The notes under the pieces were generated by a model that made no database searches, was not told the DNA's origin, and saw nothing but the letters and a program-made list of their open reading frames with translations. 64,000 nt of DNA from an uncultured Clostridia bacterium (GTDB taxonomy: Bacteria; Bacillota; Clostridia; Christensenellales; UBA1242): contig CAKVHI010000001.1 in the NCBI GenBank assembly GCA_934747965.1, positions 1 through 64,000 of the forward strand. The letters run 5' to 3'. The position numbers and the translations under genes are program-made. Of this stretch, positions 1 to 6,670 are shown one piece after another. The stretch's first letter is position 1; each line of letters opens with the position of its first letter.

Positions 1-89
1 GCAACTCCCCGTAGCTTATCGCAGCTTATCACGTCTTTCTTCGGCGCCAAGTGCCAAGGCATCCACCATACGCTCTTTATAGCTTGATC
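1..89 (-). rRNA. rrl: 23S ribosomal RNA, 5' end (partial)
   Basis: The reverse complement of the first 89 bases reads GATCAAGCTATAAAGAGCG and then the nearly universal GGTGGATGCCTTGGC and GAAGAAAGACGTGATAA blocks of the bacterial 23S 5' end. The mature 5' end is placed near 89 by alignment with the usual start; the gene runs off the left edge of the window. No 16S gene precedes it: the next 560 bases contain only leader and promoters, then a protein gene. The call is secure; the exact 5' end is approximate. Confidence 0.95.
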
Positions 90-316
90 GTATACGTTCA
101 TTCCTTAGCAATTATAATAAAATAATTTGCTTTAGATATTATTGTTAATTTCTTAACTCAGCGTAAATTGTTTCGCAATTAAAAAGGCAATTACCTTTAA
201 AATTTTGAAGATACTTTATTTACACGTTATTGTTATAACATTTTGATATTTGATATCGTTCTATCTAAAATATGCAGTTGTCAATGTGCTTTTGTCTTAC
301 CGTTTTTCGGTTTGAC
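90..316 (-). other. Transcribed leader of the 23S rRNA gene
   Basis: This is the stretch between the proximal promoter and the mature 23S start. It contains the sequence AGCACATTGACAACTGCATA, which resembles the distal 16S-23S spacer of clostridia and the region used for antitermination and processing. It therefore looks like a spacer that has lost or never had a 16S gene upstream. No tRNA or open reading frame is visible. The role is inferred from position only. Confidence 0.6.
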
Positions 317-322
317 TTTGCT

Positions 323-351
323 ATTCTATCACATTCAAATTAACTTGTCAA
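323..351 (-). promoter_or_regulatory. Proximal promoter of the 23S rRNA gene
   Basis: Minus strand TTGACA (346-351), 17-bp spacer, TAGAAT (323-328). This is a near-consensus sigma-A promoter. Its expected start site near 316 gives a leader of about 225 nt before the 23S gene. Confidence 0.85.
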
Positions 352-479
352 CAAATTTTTAAAAGTTTTTTAAATTTTTTTTAAAATTTTTTTTAAACTG
401 TTTTTTGTTAATTTTAAGAACATTTTAATATATCTTTTTGATTTTTTAAAATTGCCCTTTGCGATTGAACGCAATGTCT

Positions 480-507
480 ATTATACTCATAAAAATATAA
501 AAATCAA
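480..507 (-). promoter_or_regulatory. Distal promoter of the 23S rRNA gene
   Basis: Minus strand TTGATT (502-507), 16-bp spacer, TATAAT (480-485). It is followed by a small hairpin, TTGCG-ttcaat-CGCAA. Tandem promoters are usual for rRNA operons, and this pair supports an autonomous 23S transcription unit. The remaining DNA between 352 and 650 is low-complexity AT-rich sequence in which nothing else is visible. Confidence 0.6.
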
Positions 508-650
508 GCATTTTTTACAAATTTTTTAAAATTTTTTTATTTTTTCTGAAAACCCTTATAAATAAAGAGATTTTAAGCTAAAAAAGTTTTGAAAATAATT
601 AAATTTTTATAAATTTTTATTTTTTTGTTGTTTTTTTAGCCTATTTCTTT

Positions 651-1391
651 TTAATTTAATTTATCAAAAAAAAGGTCTTGAAAAATTTTAAAATCTTCAG
701 ATTTTATTTCAGAACATAAAATTATATTCTTTGGAGAAAGAATTATTAAACTTTTTAAAAGTTCTTTAAAGTTTTGTTTTTTGGAATAATTGATTTTTTT
801 GTAAGTCAACTTTTCATTTGTAATTGTTTTTAAAATGTATTTTTTACCCTCACTAAACAAGCAAACCTTATCTATATTGTTATCAAGTTCAGAAAGCAAA
901 TATCTTGTTAAGTCTAAGTTAATTGCATAGCTGTTTAAAACATTAGAATTATTTTTTATTAGTTCAACAAGTCTTAGCCATTTTTCTTTAAGAAGAACAA
1001 GTTTAAAATTAAAAAAACCATCTAAGTTTAAATTCTCATTTAACAATAACTCTGTTCGAATAATATTTTTATCATATTCCTCATCAAAGCAAAAAAGAGT
1101 CTGCTTAACCATGAGTTCAAAAATTTCATTATTAAACATTCTGAAATTAAGCCTTTCAATTATGTCTGACTTGTAATAATTGTATATTATATTTACTATA
1201 TAATTATATATATATTTATAAATCTTTATAAACGCCTTATCATTCTTTTGAGTTGCGATTAAAAGCTTACCAGCATCCTCAAACAAAACCACCGCTCCTT
1301 TATGAGATTTAAAAACTCTTTTTAAATGTTTGCGTAGTTTTAACACATAATCTAACTGCTTTTCATTAAAATATAAGCAAAATTCCCACAT
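651..1391 (-). CDS. YtxC-like sporulation-associated protein
   Basis: A 246-residue protein. Its second half follows the pattern of the YtxC family (clostridial and bacillar proteins annotated as putative sporulation proteins of unknown biochemical role): a 'DGFFNFKL' motif, a helical middle, a segment with a 'YIL' strand, and the C-terminal signature 'LLKSLIILSPKNIIL', which corresponds to the family's conserved 'ALITLAPxxIII' block. There is no signal peptide or membrane segment. The start is the ATG at 1391. No Shine-Dalgarno precedes it, but a TACAAT box lies 8 nt upstream, so the transcript may be nearly leaderless. It sits alone beside the 23S gene. The family call comes from recalled motifs and is fairly but not fully certain. 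Confidence 0.65.
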   Translation of the reverse strand: MWEFCLYFNEKQLDYVLKLRKHLKRVFKSHKGAVVLFEDAGKLLIATQKNDKAFIKIYKYIYNYIVNIIYNYYKSDIIERLNFRMFNNEIFELMVKQTLFCFDEEYDKNIIRTELLLNENLNLDGFFNFKLVLLKEKWLRLVELIKNNSNVLNSYAINLDLTRYLLSELDNNIDKVCLFSEGKKYILKTITNEKLTYKKINYSKKQNFKELLKSLIILSPKNIILCSEIKSEDFKIFQDLFFDKLN

Positions 1392-1536
1392 ACATAATTA
1401 TTGTATGCAAGCAATTTTTAATTACTCTTTTTAAGAATAAAATTTTTGGCAAATTTTAAATTATCATTAAATAATTAAAATTTTATTCAATTTATCTTTT
1501 ATTTGTATGAAATTATTTTAACTTTAAAATTATAAC

Positions 1537-1571
1537 AAAAAAACCTTATGAATTAACTCAAAAGGTTTTTA
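1537..1571 (-). terminator. Intrinsic terminator overlapping the AlkD-like gene end
   Basis: On the minus strand AAAAACCTT, a 14-nt loop and AAGGTTTTTTT form a hairpin with a T tract. The stop codon of the gene lies inside the loop. Confidence 0.7.
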
Positions 1572-2254
1572 ATCTTACATTTATTCTCCGCACTTATTCT
1601 AAAACTATCATTACACTTAGAAATAGTTTTTCTTCTTACAAATTCACTAAGATTTTTTTTATTAAAACAAAAGAAAGAATAAGTTTTGTCAAAATTTTTT
1701 GCAAAACTTGTTGCCAAAAGCCAAGATAAAGCCATTTGTATGTAGTAACTATCTTTTTGAGAAGATATTGCTAAATTTAAAATCTCTGACAAATTCTCCT
1801 CACCTAAATAATAATCCATTAAAAGAACAATTCCAAATCTAATTTCAAAATCGTTAGAACTATTTAAACAAAACTTTATAAATTCTAAATACAAATCTTT
1901 ATTTTTGTTTACAACTTTCAAACTTGAACAAAAACTATCAACAACACTCCAATTATCAAAAATAGAAATATAGTTTTTTATTTTATTTATTCTTTCCTCT
2001 TCCCCAATTTTAACTTGAGATAACACAAATCCAAAAACCAAAATCTCTTCATAATATGAAAGGTTTTTGTTTGATAAAATAATCTCTGCTTTACCATTTT
2101 TTACAATTTCTTTAGCAAGTTTTCTTAAAAAAGGAAGTTTTAATCCCAAAATTTTGTATTTTGTGCTTATAAGTTTTTTATCAAATTCGCTTTTGTTTGA
2201 ATTATTATTGCTTTTTAAAAAATCTATAAAATCATTATAATTGTTAATTTCCAC
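1553..2254 (-). CDS. AlkD-like DNA alkylation repair HEAT-repeat protein
   Basis: A 233-residue all-helical protein of the AlkD-type DNA alkylation repair family, which in characterised members excises bulky or cationic alkylated bases without base flipping. The N-terminal 'YKILGLKLPFLRKLAKEI' block is the family signature. 'NWSVVD' matches the region holding the catalytic Trp and Asp of AlkD, and 'MALSWLLATSF' holds the second Trp. Length is normal for the family. The start is a GTG at 2254 with no Shine-Dalgarno: an extended -10 (TGTTATAAT) ends 6 nt upstream, so the message should be leaderless. It is a single-gene unit divergent from the tRNA-Trp gene and ends in its own terminator. Confidence 0.85.
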   Translation of the reverse strand: MEINNYNDFIDFLKSNNNSNKSEFDKKLISTKYKILGLKLPFLRKLAKEIVKNGKAEIILSNKNLSYYEEILVFGFVLSQVKIGEEERINKIKNYISIFDNWSVVDSFCSSLKVVNKNKDLYLEFIKFCLNSSNDFEIRFGIVLLMDYYLGEENLSEILNLAISSQKDSYYIQMALSWLLATSFAKNFDKTYSFFCFNKKNLSEFVRRKTISKCNDSFRISAENKCKIKNLLS

Positions 2255-2260
2255 AAAAAA

Positions 2261-2289
2261 ATTATAACACTTCGTGAAAAAATCTCAAA
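2261..2289 (-). promoter_or_regulatory. Leaderless promoter of the AlkD-like gene
   Basis: Minus strand extended -10 TGTTATAAT, with TATAAT at 2261-2266. Exactly 6 nt separate it from the GTG start codon. The -35 (TTTGAG, 2284-2289) is weak, as is common with an extended -10. Confidence 0.65.
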
Positions 2290-2318
2290 ACATATTTTTT
2301 GAAATTTGGCACAAAATG

Positions 2319-2347
2319 TTGACAAAAAAATATAATAAATGTATACT
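2319..2347 (+). promoter_or_regulatory. Promoter of tRNA-Trp
   Basis: TTGACA (2319-2324), 17-bp spacer, TATACT (2342-2347). The expected start is near 2354, about 13 nt before the mature tRNA 5' end. Confidence 0.85.
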
Positions 2348-2366
2348 AATATAGTTATATTTTTAA

Positions 2367-2442
2367 AGGCGAATAGCTCAGTTGGTAGAGTCGCGGTCTC
2401 CAAAACCGTTGGTCGTGGGTTCGAGTCCTACTTCGCCTGCCA
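2367..2442 (+). tRNA. tRNA-Trp (anticodon CCA), CCA encoded
   Basis: A 76-nt cloverleaf. The acceptor stem AGGCGAA pairs fully with TTCGCCT. The D arm is GCTC..GAG, the anticodon stem GCGGT/ACCGT carries the loop CTCCAAA with anticodon CCA, the T arm is GTGGG-TTCGAGT-CCTAC, the discriminator is G, and CCA is encoded. The 3' half is duplicated downstream (see the 140-bp repeat). Confidence 0.95.
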
Positions 2443-2444
2443 AG

Positions 2445-2473
2445 AAAAACAGCCACTTTTGGGCTGTTTTTTT
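2445..2473 (+). terminator. Intrinsic terminator of tRNA-Trp
   Basis: AAACAGCC, loop ACTTTTG, GGCTGTTTTTTT: a strong stem with a T7 tract directly after the tRNA 3' end. Confidence 0.9.
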
Positions 2474-2584
2474 ATCTTGTCTGCTCTTTAGTCCTCGTTT
2501 AATGCTCCGCATTCTTAATTTCTCCGAAATTCCCCCACGACTTCTCCCGTGGGTTCGTGCATAACTCCTACTTCGCCTGCCAAG

Positions 2585-2612
2585 AAAAACAGCCGCTTTT
2601 GGGCTGTTTTTT
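2585..2612 (+). terminator. Duplicated copy of the tRNA-Trp terminator
   Basis: The second repeat copy carries the same AAACAGCC..GGCTGTTTTTT hairpin, with one base change in the loop. Confidence 0.85.
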
Positions 2613-2832
2613 ATCTTGTCTGCTCTTTAGTCCTCGTTTAATGCTCCGCATTCTTAATTTCTCCGAAATTTTCCCCACGACTTCTCCCGTGGGTTCGTGC
2701 ATAACTCCTACTTCGCCTGATAAGATTAACCTTATAAATAAAGGGAAAGATTAAAATTATGAAAAAGGATTAACTTTGTTTGATACCAATTTTGACACCA
2801 ATTAATTTTATTTTGAAATCATTTTTATCAAA

Positions 2833-2863
2833 AAAACAGAGGATTTTTTATCCCCTGTTTTAT
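2833..2863. terminator. Bidirectional hairpin terminator
   Basis: AAACAG-GGAT..ATCC-CTGTTTT between the tRNA region and the convergent dacF-like gene. It has A and T tracts on its two sides and can serve either strand. The rest of 2720-2960 shows no gene. Confidence 0.6.
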
Positions 2864-2962
2864 TTCATATCTTCATTTTCTTTAATACTATATCTTTACG
2901 CCACTTACTAACAAATTTTTGAAATTTAATTTCCTTAGGCGTTGTAAAGAAATATATTTGTA

Positions 2963-4120
2963 CTATATCGAAAAGTTATCAAAAATCTTTTTAAGACTAT
3001 CTTTGTATGTTGATTTTAGTATATCATTTTTTGTTACAATATTAACTTCGCCCACAACTACACCATCTTTAACAATAAACACTTTTCCAACTATATCGCC
3101 TTTTTTCATAGGTGCCTTCAAGTTTTCTTCTATCTCTACTTTTGTTTTATATTCCCCTTTATCGCCCTTTTTTGTTAGATGGAAGAAGTCTTTTTCATAT
3201 TCGACTTCTATTTCTTTTTGTTTTGCTCCTTTAATTTTTATTGAATCTAACTCATCATTTTTGTTTAAAACCTTTTTGTTTTCAAAATTTGCAAAACCGT
3301 AATTTAGCAAGTTAGTTGTTATGCTAAATCTATCTTTAGTTGATTTTGTTCCAATAACAACAGAAACCAATCTCATATCATTTTTTTTGCATGAAGCACT
3401 TAAGCAATAGCCTGCCTCATCGGTAAAACCAGTTTTTCCAATATCAACACCTTGATATTTTCTTATCAAAACATTAGTATTTACAAGTTCTGTTCTTCTG
3501 CCACTTTCATGAATAATTTCATCTATCCAGATGTTTGAATATTTAAAATATAATTTATGTTTAATTTCTTCTTTTAACAATTTTGCAACATCTTCAGCAC
3601 AAGAATATTGGGTATTTTTGCTTGGAAGCCCAGTTGCATTTGCATACAATGTGTTGCTTAAACCAAGTTCTTTTGCTTTTGCATTCATTAAATTTACAAA
3701 CCCCTCTTCACTTCCGCCGATAACCTCAGCCAAAACAACGCTAGAATCATTAGCCGATGCTATGATAACACTTTTTAACAACTCTTCAACAGTATATTCT
3801 TTGTGTGCATCCAAAAATGCTTGTGAGCCTTCTTGGCTTGCCGCGTGTTCACTTACAATTAATTTTTGATCAAGAGCAAGTTCTCCTGCATCAATTTTTT
3901 CCAATGTCAACAAACTTGTCATAAGTTTAACCATACTTGCAATTTCTAAATGCTCGGTTTCATTATTTTTAAGCAAAACTTCGCCACTGTTATAATCAAC
4001 CAAGATATACGCTTTTGCATCGTAATTTTCTTTTTCAGCAAAAACCGAAATTGTTTTTGCGTTAAAAATGAAACATAATGATATTAAAACCAAAACTAAA
4101 CTTATAATTTTTCTTTTCAT
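2963..4120 (-). CDS. dacF: D-alanyl-D-alanine carboxypeptidase (DacF-like)
   Basis: An exported serine DD-peptidase that trims the terminal D-Ala of peptidoglycan stem peptides (peptidase S11 family). A signal peptide occupies roughly residues 1-28. The catalytic set is complete: SMVK (SxxK), SAND (SxN) and KTG in 'IGKTGFTD'. A beta-rich C-terminal domain follows, as in PBP5/DacF. The protein ends in 'LKKIFDNFSI', a plausible amphipathic membrane-surface helix. The start is the ATG at 4120, because AGAGGTG lies 5 nt upstream; a GTG 6 nt earlier sits inside that Shine-Dalgarno. The upstream neighbour is a SpoIIM-like gene, an arrangement reminiscent of the spoIIM-dacF neighbourhood of Bacillota. 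The choice among dacF, dacA and dacB cannot be settled from sequence alone. Confidence 0.9.
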   Translation of the reverse strand: MKRKIISLVLVLISLCFIFNAKTISVFAEKENYDAKAYILVDYNSGEVLLKNNETEHLEIASMVKLMTSLLTLEKIDAGELALDQKLIVSEHAASQEGSQAFLDAHKEYTVEELLKSVIIASANDSSVVLAEVIGGSEEGFVNLMNAKAKELGLSNTLYANATGLPSKNTQYSCAEDVAKLLKEEIKHKLYFKYSNIWIDEIIHESGRRTELVNTNVLIRKYQGVDIGKTGFTDEAGYCLSASCKKNDMRLVSVVIGTKSTKDRFSITTNLLNYGFANFENKKVLNKNDELDSIKIKGAKQKEIEVEYEKDFFHLTKKGDKGEYKTKVEIEENLKAPMKKGDIVGKVFIVKDGVVVGEVNIVTKNDILKSTYKDSLKKIFDNFSI

Positions 4121-4166
4121 AAACACCTCTTTATAGTATCTTTTGAAAAAAAATAAAAATTATTCA

Positions 4167-4766
4167 TTAAATTACAATTATAAAAGTTGAAGATAGTAGC
4201 GGTAATAATATCATTTCAAGCAAACACAAAGCTGTTAAAACTAACAACAAAATTAATATAAATTGATATTGACAACACAAGTTATTAAAATAATTTCTCC
4301 CATAACAACTTTTACAAAACAAACTAAGACTGAAAATAAGGCATAAATAACATAAATTAAAAATTAAAATATTCACTATTGCAAAAATAATCCCAAAAAA
4401 ACCAAAACAAATTATTACAACGCCCATATCAAAAACAAACAAATATGTTAAATATAAAGTTAAAAAACAAATCAAAAACGAGGTAAATTTGTTAAAACAA
4501 AGCAAAATTACAAAGCAAAACAATAAAAGATAAGCAAAAAACCTTTGAAGAAAAAATGAAAATAAAGAAATCTCCTTTTCCAAGTACCTTAAAAGGCAAA
4601 CATCTGCCAAATTATTAAATATAATTACACTCTTAAGGCTAACAAGATTAATTATTGCTATAATCAATCCGAGGCAAAAGGCAATTAACAAAAAAACTAA
4701 AAAAAGTTTATTACAGTTAATTATTTTGATAAATTCTTCTTTTAGTTTTTTAAAAAAATTTGTCAT
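4167..4766 (-). CDS. Multi-pass membrane protein, SpoIIM-like
   Basis: A 199-residue protein, hydrophobic almost throughout, with about five transmembrane segments after a short basic N terminus (KKLKEEFIK). Size, topology, a first helix at about 20-40, a C-terminal helix after the last polar loop and position directly upstream of a dacF-like gene all fit the stage II sporulation protein M family. SpoIIM works with SpoIIP and SpoIID in peptidoglycan remodelling during engulfment. Sequence identity to known SpoIIM is not obvious, so this is an inference from context. It has an unusual number of cysteines. The start ATG at 4766 has no Shine-Dalgarno; TATAAT ends 5 nt upstream, so it should be leaderless. 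Confidence 0.6.
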   Translation of the reverse strand: MTNFFKKLKEEFIKIINCNKLFLVFLLIAFCLGLIIAIINLVSLKSVIIFNNLADVCLLRYLEKEISLFSFFLQRFFAYLLLFCFVILLCFNKFTSFLICFLTLYLTYLFVFDMGVVIICFGFFGIIFAIVNILIFNLCYLCLIFSLSLFCKSCYGRNYFNNLCCQYQFILILLLVLTALCLLEMILLPLLSSTFIIVI

Positions 4767-4900
4767 ATTTTATTATATTATTGTTAATTTTGAAATATTA
4801 AAATTTTTAAGCCCGTTTTTAATTTTAATAAAGCTTTATTTTGCATTATTTTAATTCTAATTACAACATTTATTTTCAAAATTTTTGTTTTTATATAATA

Positions 4901-4936
4901 AAAAATGCCAGAAATAAATTTTATTTCAAGCATTCA
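4901..4936 (-). terminator. Intrinsic terminator of the LamG-like protein gene
   Basis: Minus strand AATGC..GAAATAAA/TTTATTTC..GCATT followed by T5-6, a long AT-rich stem just after the stop codon. Confidence 0.75.
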
Positions 4937-4940
4937 ATTT

Positions 4941-6170
4941 TTAACCCCACAAAAAGTCTTCACCAGTGGCTTGATTAACATAAAAAACACTATTCACAGT
5001 ATCAAACATCCCCGGTTTATTGTCGGATGAACGCAAACATGGGACTAAATTTTGCATTAAAGTATCTTCTTCAAAAATTTGAAAATAAAATATTTTATGA
5101 CTGCTTGGTCTGTCATGTTCCATACCAGAAAATATATTCAATTTGTATGACCCAGTTAGTGGAGAGTTATAACTATCACTAACGATAATTGACCCATTTT
5201 CTTTAATGCTTAAATTTTTTAAAGAATAAACTATATCTAAAATCTTATTTTGCATATTTGCAATTGGTTTAGTTTTGTAACCACTATAACCTACGCCATA
5301 AAAGATAACCCCTTCATCAGGTGTCGAACAAAGAGAAAAATTGTTGATGGTTGAATTTCGTCGTGCGGCACATACAAATCTATCATCACTGTCTATAATT
5401 TGGCATTTAGTTTTAATTTTTGTGTTGTTGTTTACATAATAATTCGTTAAAATATATGGTGATCTTTGACCTTGCAAATAATTCACATATTTATACTTAC
5501 TTGTGTCTAGTCCAACAATATTGCCCATTATTTCGGCTCTTGCATCGGTTTCACTTAGGTTTGCTTGCTGTATGGCAAAGATTTTGCAATATACTGTGGT
5601 TTTTATCCCTTGCTCTTCAAAATTTTCATCTATCTTTGCTGATATTGTAAGATTTTGTGCGTTAGTATCTCCTGCAGACAACTTTCCAACATTCTTTAAA
5701 TCACTACCTGTCAATTCGGTTTTTGTTGTGTCGCCTTGTTTATAGGTTATTGCTCTGTCGAATACATAAACATTTAATGTATTCCCTGTTTTTGTACCAT
5801 CACTATAGTAATACGCACTTTCAAAAACATTATTATCATCGGTTATTGAAATTATGTAGTATGCAGGTTCACTGTTATTCTCTAAACCTACAGTTAGGTT
5901 TAAGTCAACTATATCGCCGGGCATATAGTTACCTGTCCAAGTGGAATCGTTATTTTTCTTTCTTGCAGTGTCAAAAACTAGAGTGCTCGTTTCCGAATTA
6001 ACTCCACCACTTACTTTAAGTTTAATATTTCCAAAATCTAGTGTTCCACTATATTCTTTTTTGTCTTGAAAGTATGCTAGGGTTAATATTAAGGTTGAAA
6101 CTAATACCAACAATATTAGCATTATTAGTATTTTATTTATTATATTTCCTTTTAATCTTTTTGTTTTCAT
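4941..6170 (-). CDS. Exported protein: SipW-type N terminus and LamG-like C-terminal domain
   Basis: A 409-residue secreted or surface protein. After a basic start, a hydrophobic helix at about 13-33 ends in a TasA/CalY-like, SipW-dependent-type signal region ('LTLAYFQDKKEYSG'). A beta-sandwich of about 200 residues follows. From about residue 215, a concanavalin/LamG-like domain common in gut Bacillota proteins can be recognised by 'YKYVNYLQGQRSPYI', 'FYFQIFEEDTL', 'LVPCLRSSDNKPGMFDTVNSV' and a final 'FYVNQATGEDFLWG'. There is no LPxTG motif or C-terminal anchor. The start is the ATG at 6170; an upstream in-frame extension is leader sequence. The AAGGAGG lies 12 nt before the ATG inside a terminator-like hairpin, which suggests conditional expression (see separate entry). 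No SipW-type signal peptidase gene is in the window. Confidence 0.75.
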   Translation of the reverse strand: MKTKRLKGNIINKILIMLILLVLVSTLILTLAYFQDKKEYSGTLDFGNIKLKVSGGVNSETSTLVFDTARKKNNDSTWTGNYMPGDIVDLNLTVGLENNSEPAYYIISITDDNNVFESAYYYSDGTKTGNTLNVYVFDRAITYKQGDTTKTELTGSDLKNVGKLSAGDTNAQNLTISAKIDENFEEQGIKTTVYCKIFAIQQANLSETDARAEIMGNIVGLDTSKYKYVNYLQGQRSPYILTNYYVNNNTKIKTKCQIIDSDDRFVCAARRNSTINNFSLCSTPDEGVIFYGVGYSGYKTKPIANMQNKILDIVYSLKNLSIKENGSIIVSDSYNSPLTGSYKLNIFSGMEHDRPSSHKIFYFQIFEEDTLMQNLVPCLRSSDNKPGMFDTVNSVFYVNQATGEDFLWG

Positions 6171-6171
6171 T

Positions 6172-6200
6172 AAAAAAATCAACCTCCTTTTTGGTTGACC
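6172..6200 (-). promoter_or_regulatory. Hairpin with T7 tract over the Shine-Dalgarno of the 4941-6170 gene
   Basis: In the minus-strand transcript TCAACC (6193-6198), loop AAAAAGGA and GGTTGA (6179-6184) form a hairpin followed by seven T residues (6172-6178) directly before the ATG. The Shine-Dalgarno AAGGAGG spans loop and stem. The element can act as an attenuator, or can hide the ribosome site. GGTCAACC at its 5' side is fully complementary to GGTTGACC in the two upstream direct repeats, so an alternative fold is possible. Confidence 0.55.
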
Positions 6201-6252
6201 TTTTTTTGTTTTATATTGGTTTAAAATGGTTACTATCCACCTTAACCTTACT

Positions 6253-6284
6253 GTGGTCAACCGCAAGTGTGGTCAACCGCAAGT
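6253..6284 (-). repeat. Two perfect 16-bp direct repeats in the leader
   Basis: GTGGTCAACCGCAAGT occurs twice head to tail (6253-6268, 6269-6284, plus-strand reading). On the transcript each contains GGTTGACC, which can pair with GGTCAACC beside the start-site hairpin. They lie between the 58-aa ORF and the LamG-like gene. Confidence 0.85.
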
Positions 6285-6298
6285 GTTTCGTTTCTATA

Positions 6299-6475
6299 TT
6301 AGTTTGTGGTAGCACAAACTCTTTTATCCATTAAAAATTCTGCCATTTTTAGGGTTATTGTGTCAAGCGTTTTTACATATTTTTTTAAGTTTTTATTTTT
6401 TATCGCTACTTTTAAAAAAGCGAAACGAGGCATAATTTCACAAAGCGACTCTGCAGGACGATAATTTTCTTTCAT
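6299..6475 (-). CDS. 58-residue small protein, unknown
   Basis: An ORF read by eye from the minus strand, starting at the ATG at 6475 with the purine-rich AAAGGAAAA just upstream and ending at TAA 6299-6301. The product begins MKENYRPAESLCEIMPRF and ends MDKRVCATTN. It is basic and has two cysteines, no signal peptide and no recognised family. It lies upstream of, and co-directional with, the LamG-like exported protein gene, separated by 128 nt of repeats and hairpin, so it may be part of the same leader-regulated unit. A good ribosome site, a single uninterrupted frame and position support it; no conservation test was possible. Confidence 0.45.
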   Translation of the reverse strand: MKENYRPAESLCEIMPRFAFLKVAIKNKNLKKYVKTLDTITLKMAEFLMDKRVCATTN

Positions 6476-6529
6476 TTTTCCTTTCAGTCCGAAGCCCTAG
6501 CGTGTGAAATTATGTCAAGATTTCGCTTT
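6417..6529. repeat. 26-bp imperfect inverted repeat around the small ORF start
   Basis: The left arm 6417-6442 (AAAGCGAAAC..CATAATTTCACA) and right arm 6503-6529 are complementary except for a central 5-6 nt bulge, with about 60 nt between them. On the minus-strand RNA the right arm precedes the ribosome site of the 58-aa ORF and the left arm lies inside the ORF. The start codon would therefore sit in the loop of a long stem. Confidence 0.7.
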
Positions 6530-6548
6530 GTAATAAATATGAAAGTGC

Positions 6549-6588
6549 CTGTGGCGCCCTGTGGCACCCTGTGGTGCACTGTGGTACC
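6549..6588. repeat. Four tandem 10-bp repeats (CTGTGGYRCM type)
   Basis: CTGTGGCGCC, CTGTGGCACC, CTGTGGTGCA and CTGTGGTACC stand in tandem between spo0A and the small ORF. The 10-bp phasing (one helical turn) and the palindromic 3' parts (GGCGCC, GTGCAC, GGTACC) could suit a protein-binding array. They are GC-rich against AT-rich surroundings. The function is unknown. Confidence 0.75.
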
Positions 6589-6670
6589 AATAGTTTTTGA
6601 ATATTTTATTTTATTATTTTTATGAAAGCGTCTTTAGCACTCTCTAGCTTCTTTAAAGCACAACATTAGT

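Larger units (their letters stand above)
2426..2719. repeat. 140-bp tandem repeat of tRNA-Trp 3' end plus terminator
   Basis: The segment from the 3' strand of the tRNA T stem through the acceptor end, CCA, the terminator and about 95 further bases (2426-2565) is repeated almost exactly at 2566-2705. A third partial copy covers 2706-2719. The copies differ only by one A/G change and small changes in T/C run lengths. Just before copies 2 and 3 stands CGTGGGTTCG followed by an 8-nt insert, which mimics the tRNA T arm. Together they look like degenerate tRNA 3'-end remnants, as left by repeated site-specific insertion or by unequal recombination. The open reading frames across this stretch are not genes. 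Confidence 0.85.

Noticed and set aside
2382..2754. Two overlapping open frames of 60 and 65 residues
   Set aside because: They cross the tRNA-Trp gene and the duplicated tRNA end plus terminators, and owe their similarity to the 140-bp DNA repeat.
6100..6266. Upstream extension of the LamG-like protein (start at 6266)
   Set aside because: It would translate the direct repeats and the hairpin; the real signal peptide begins at the ATG at 6170, which has a nearby AAGGAGG.
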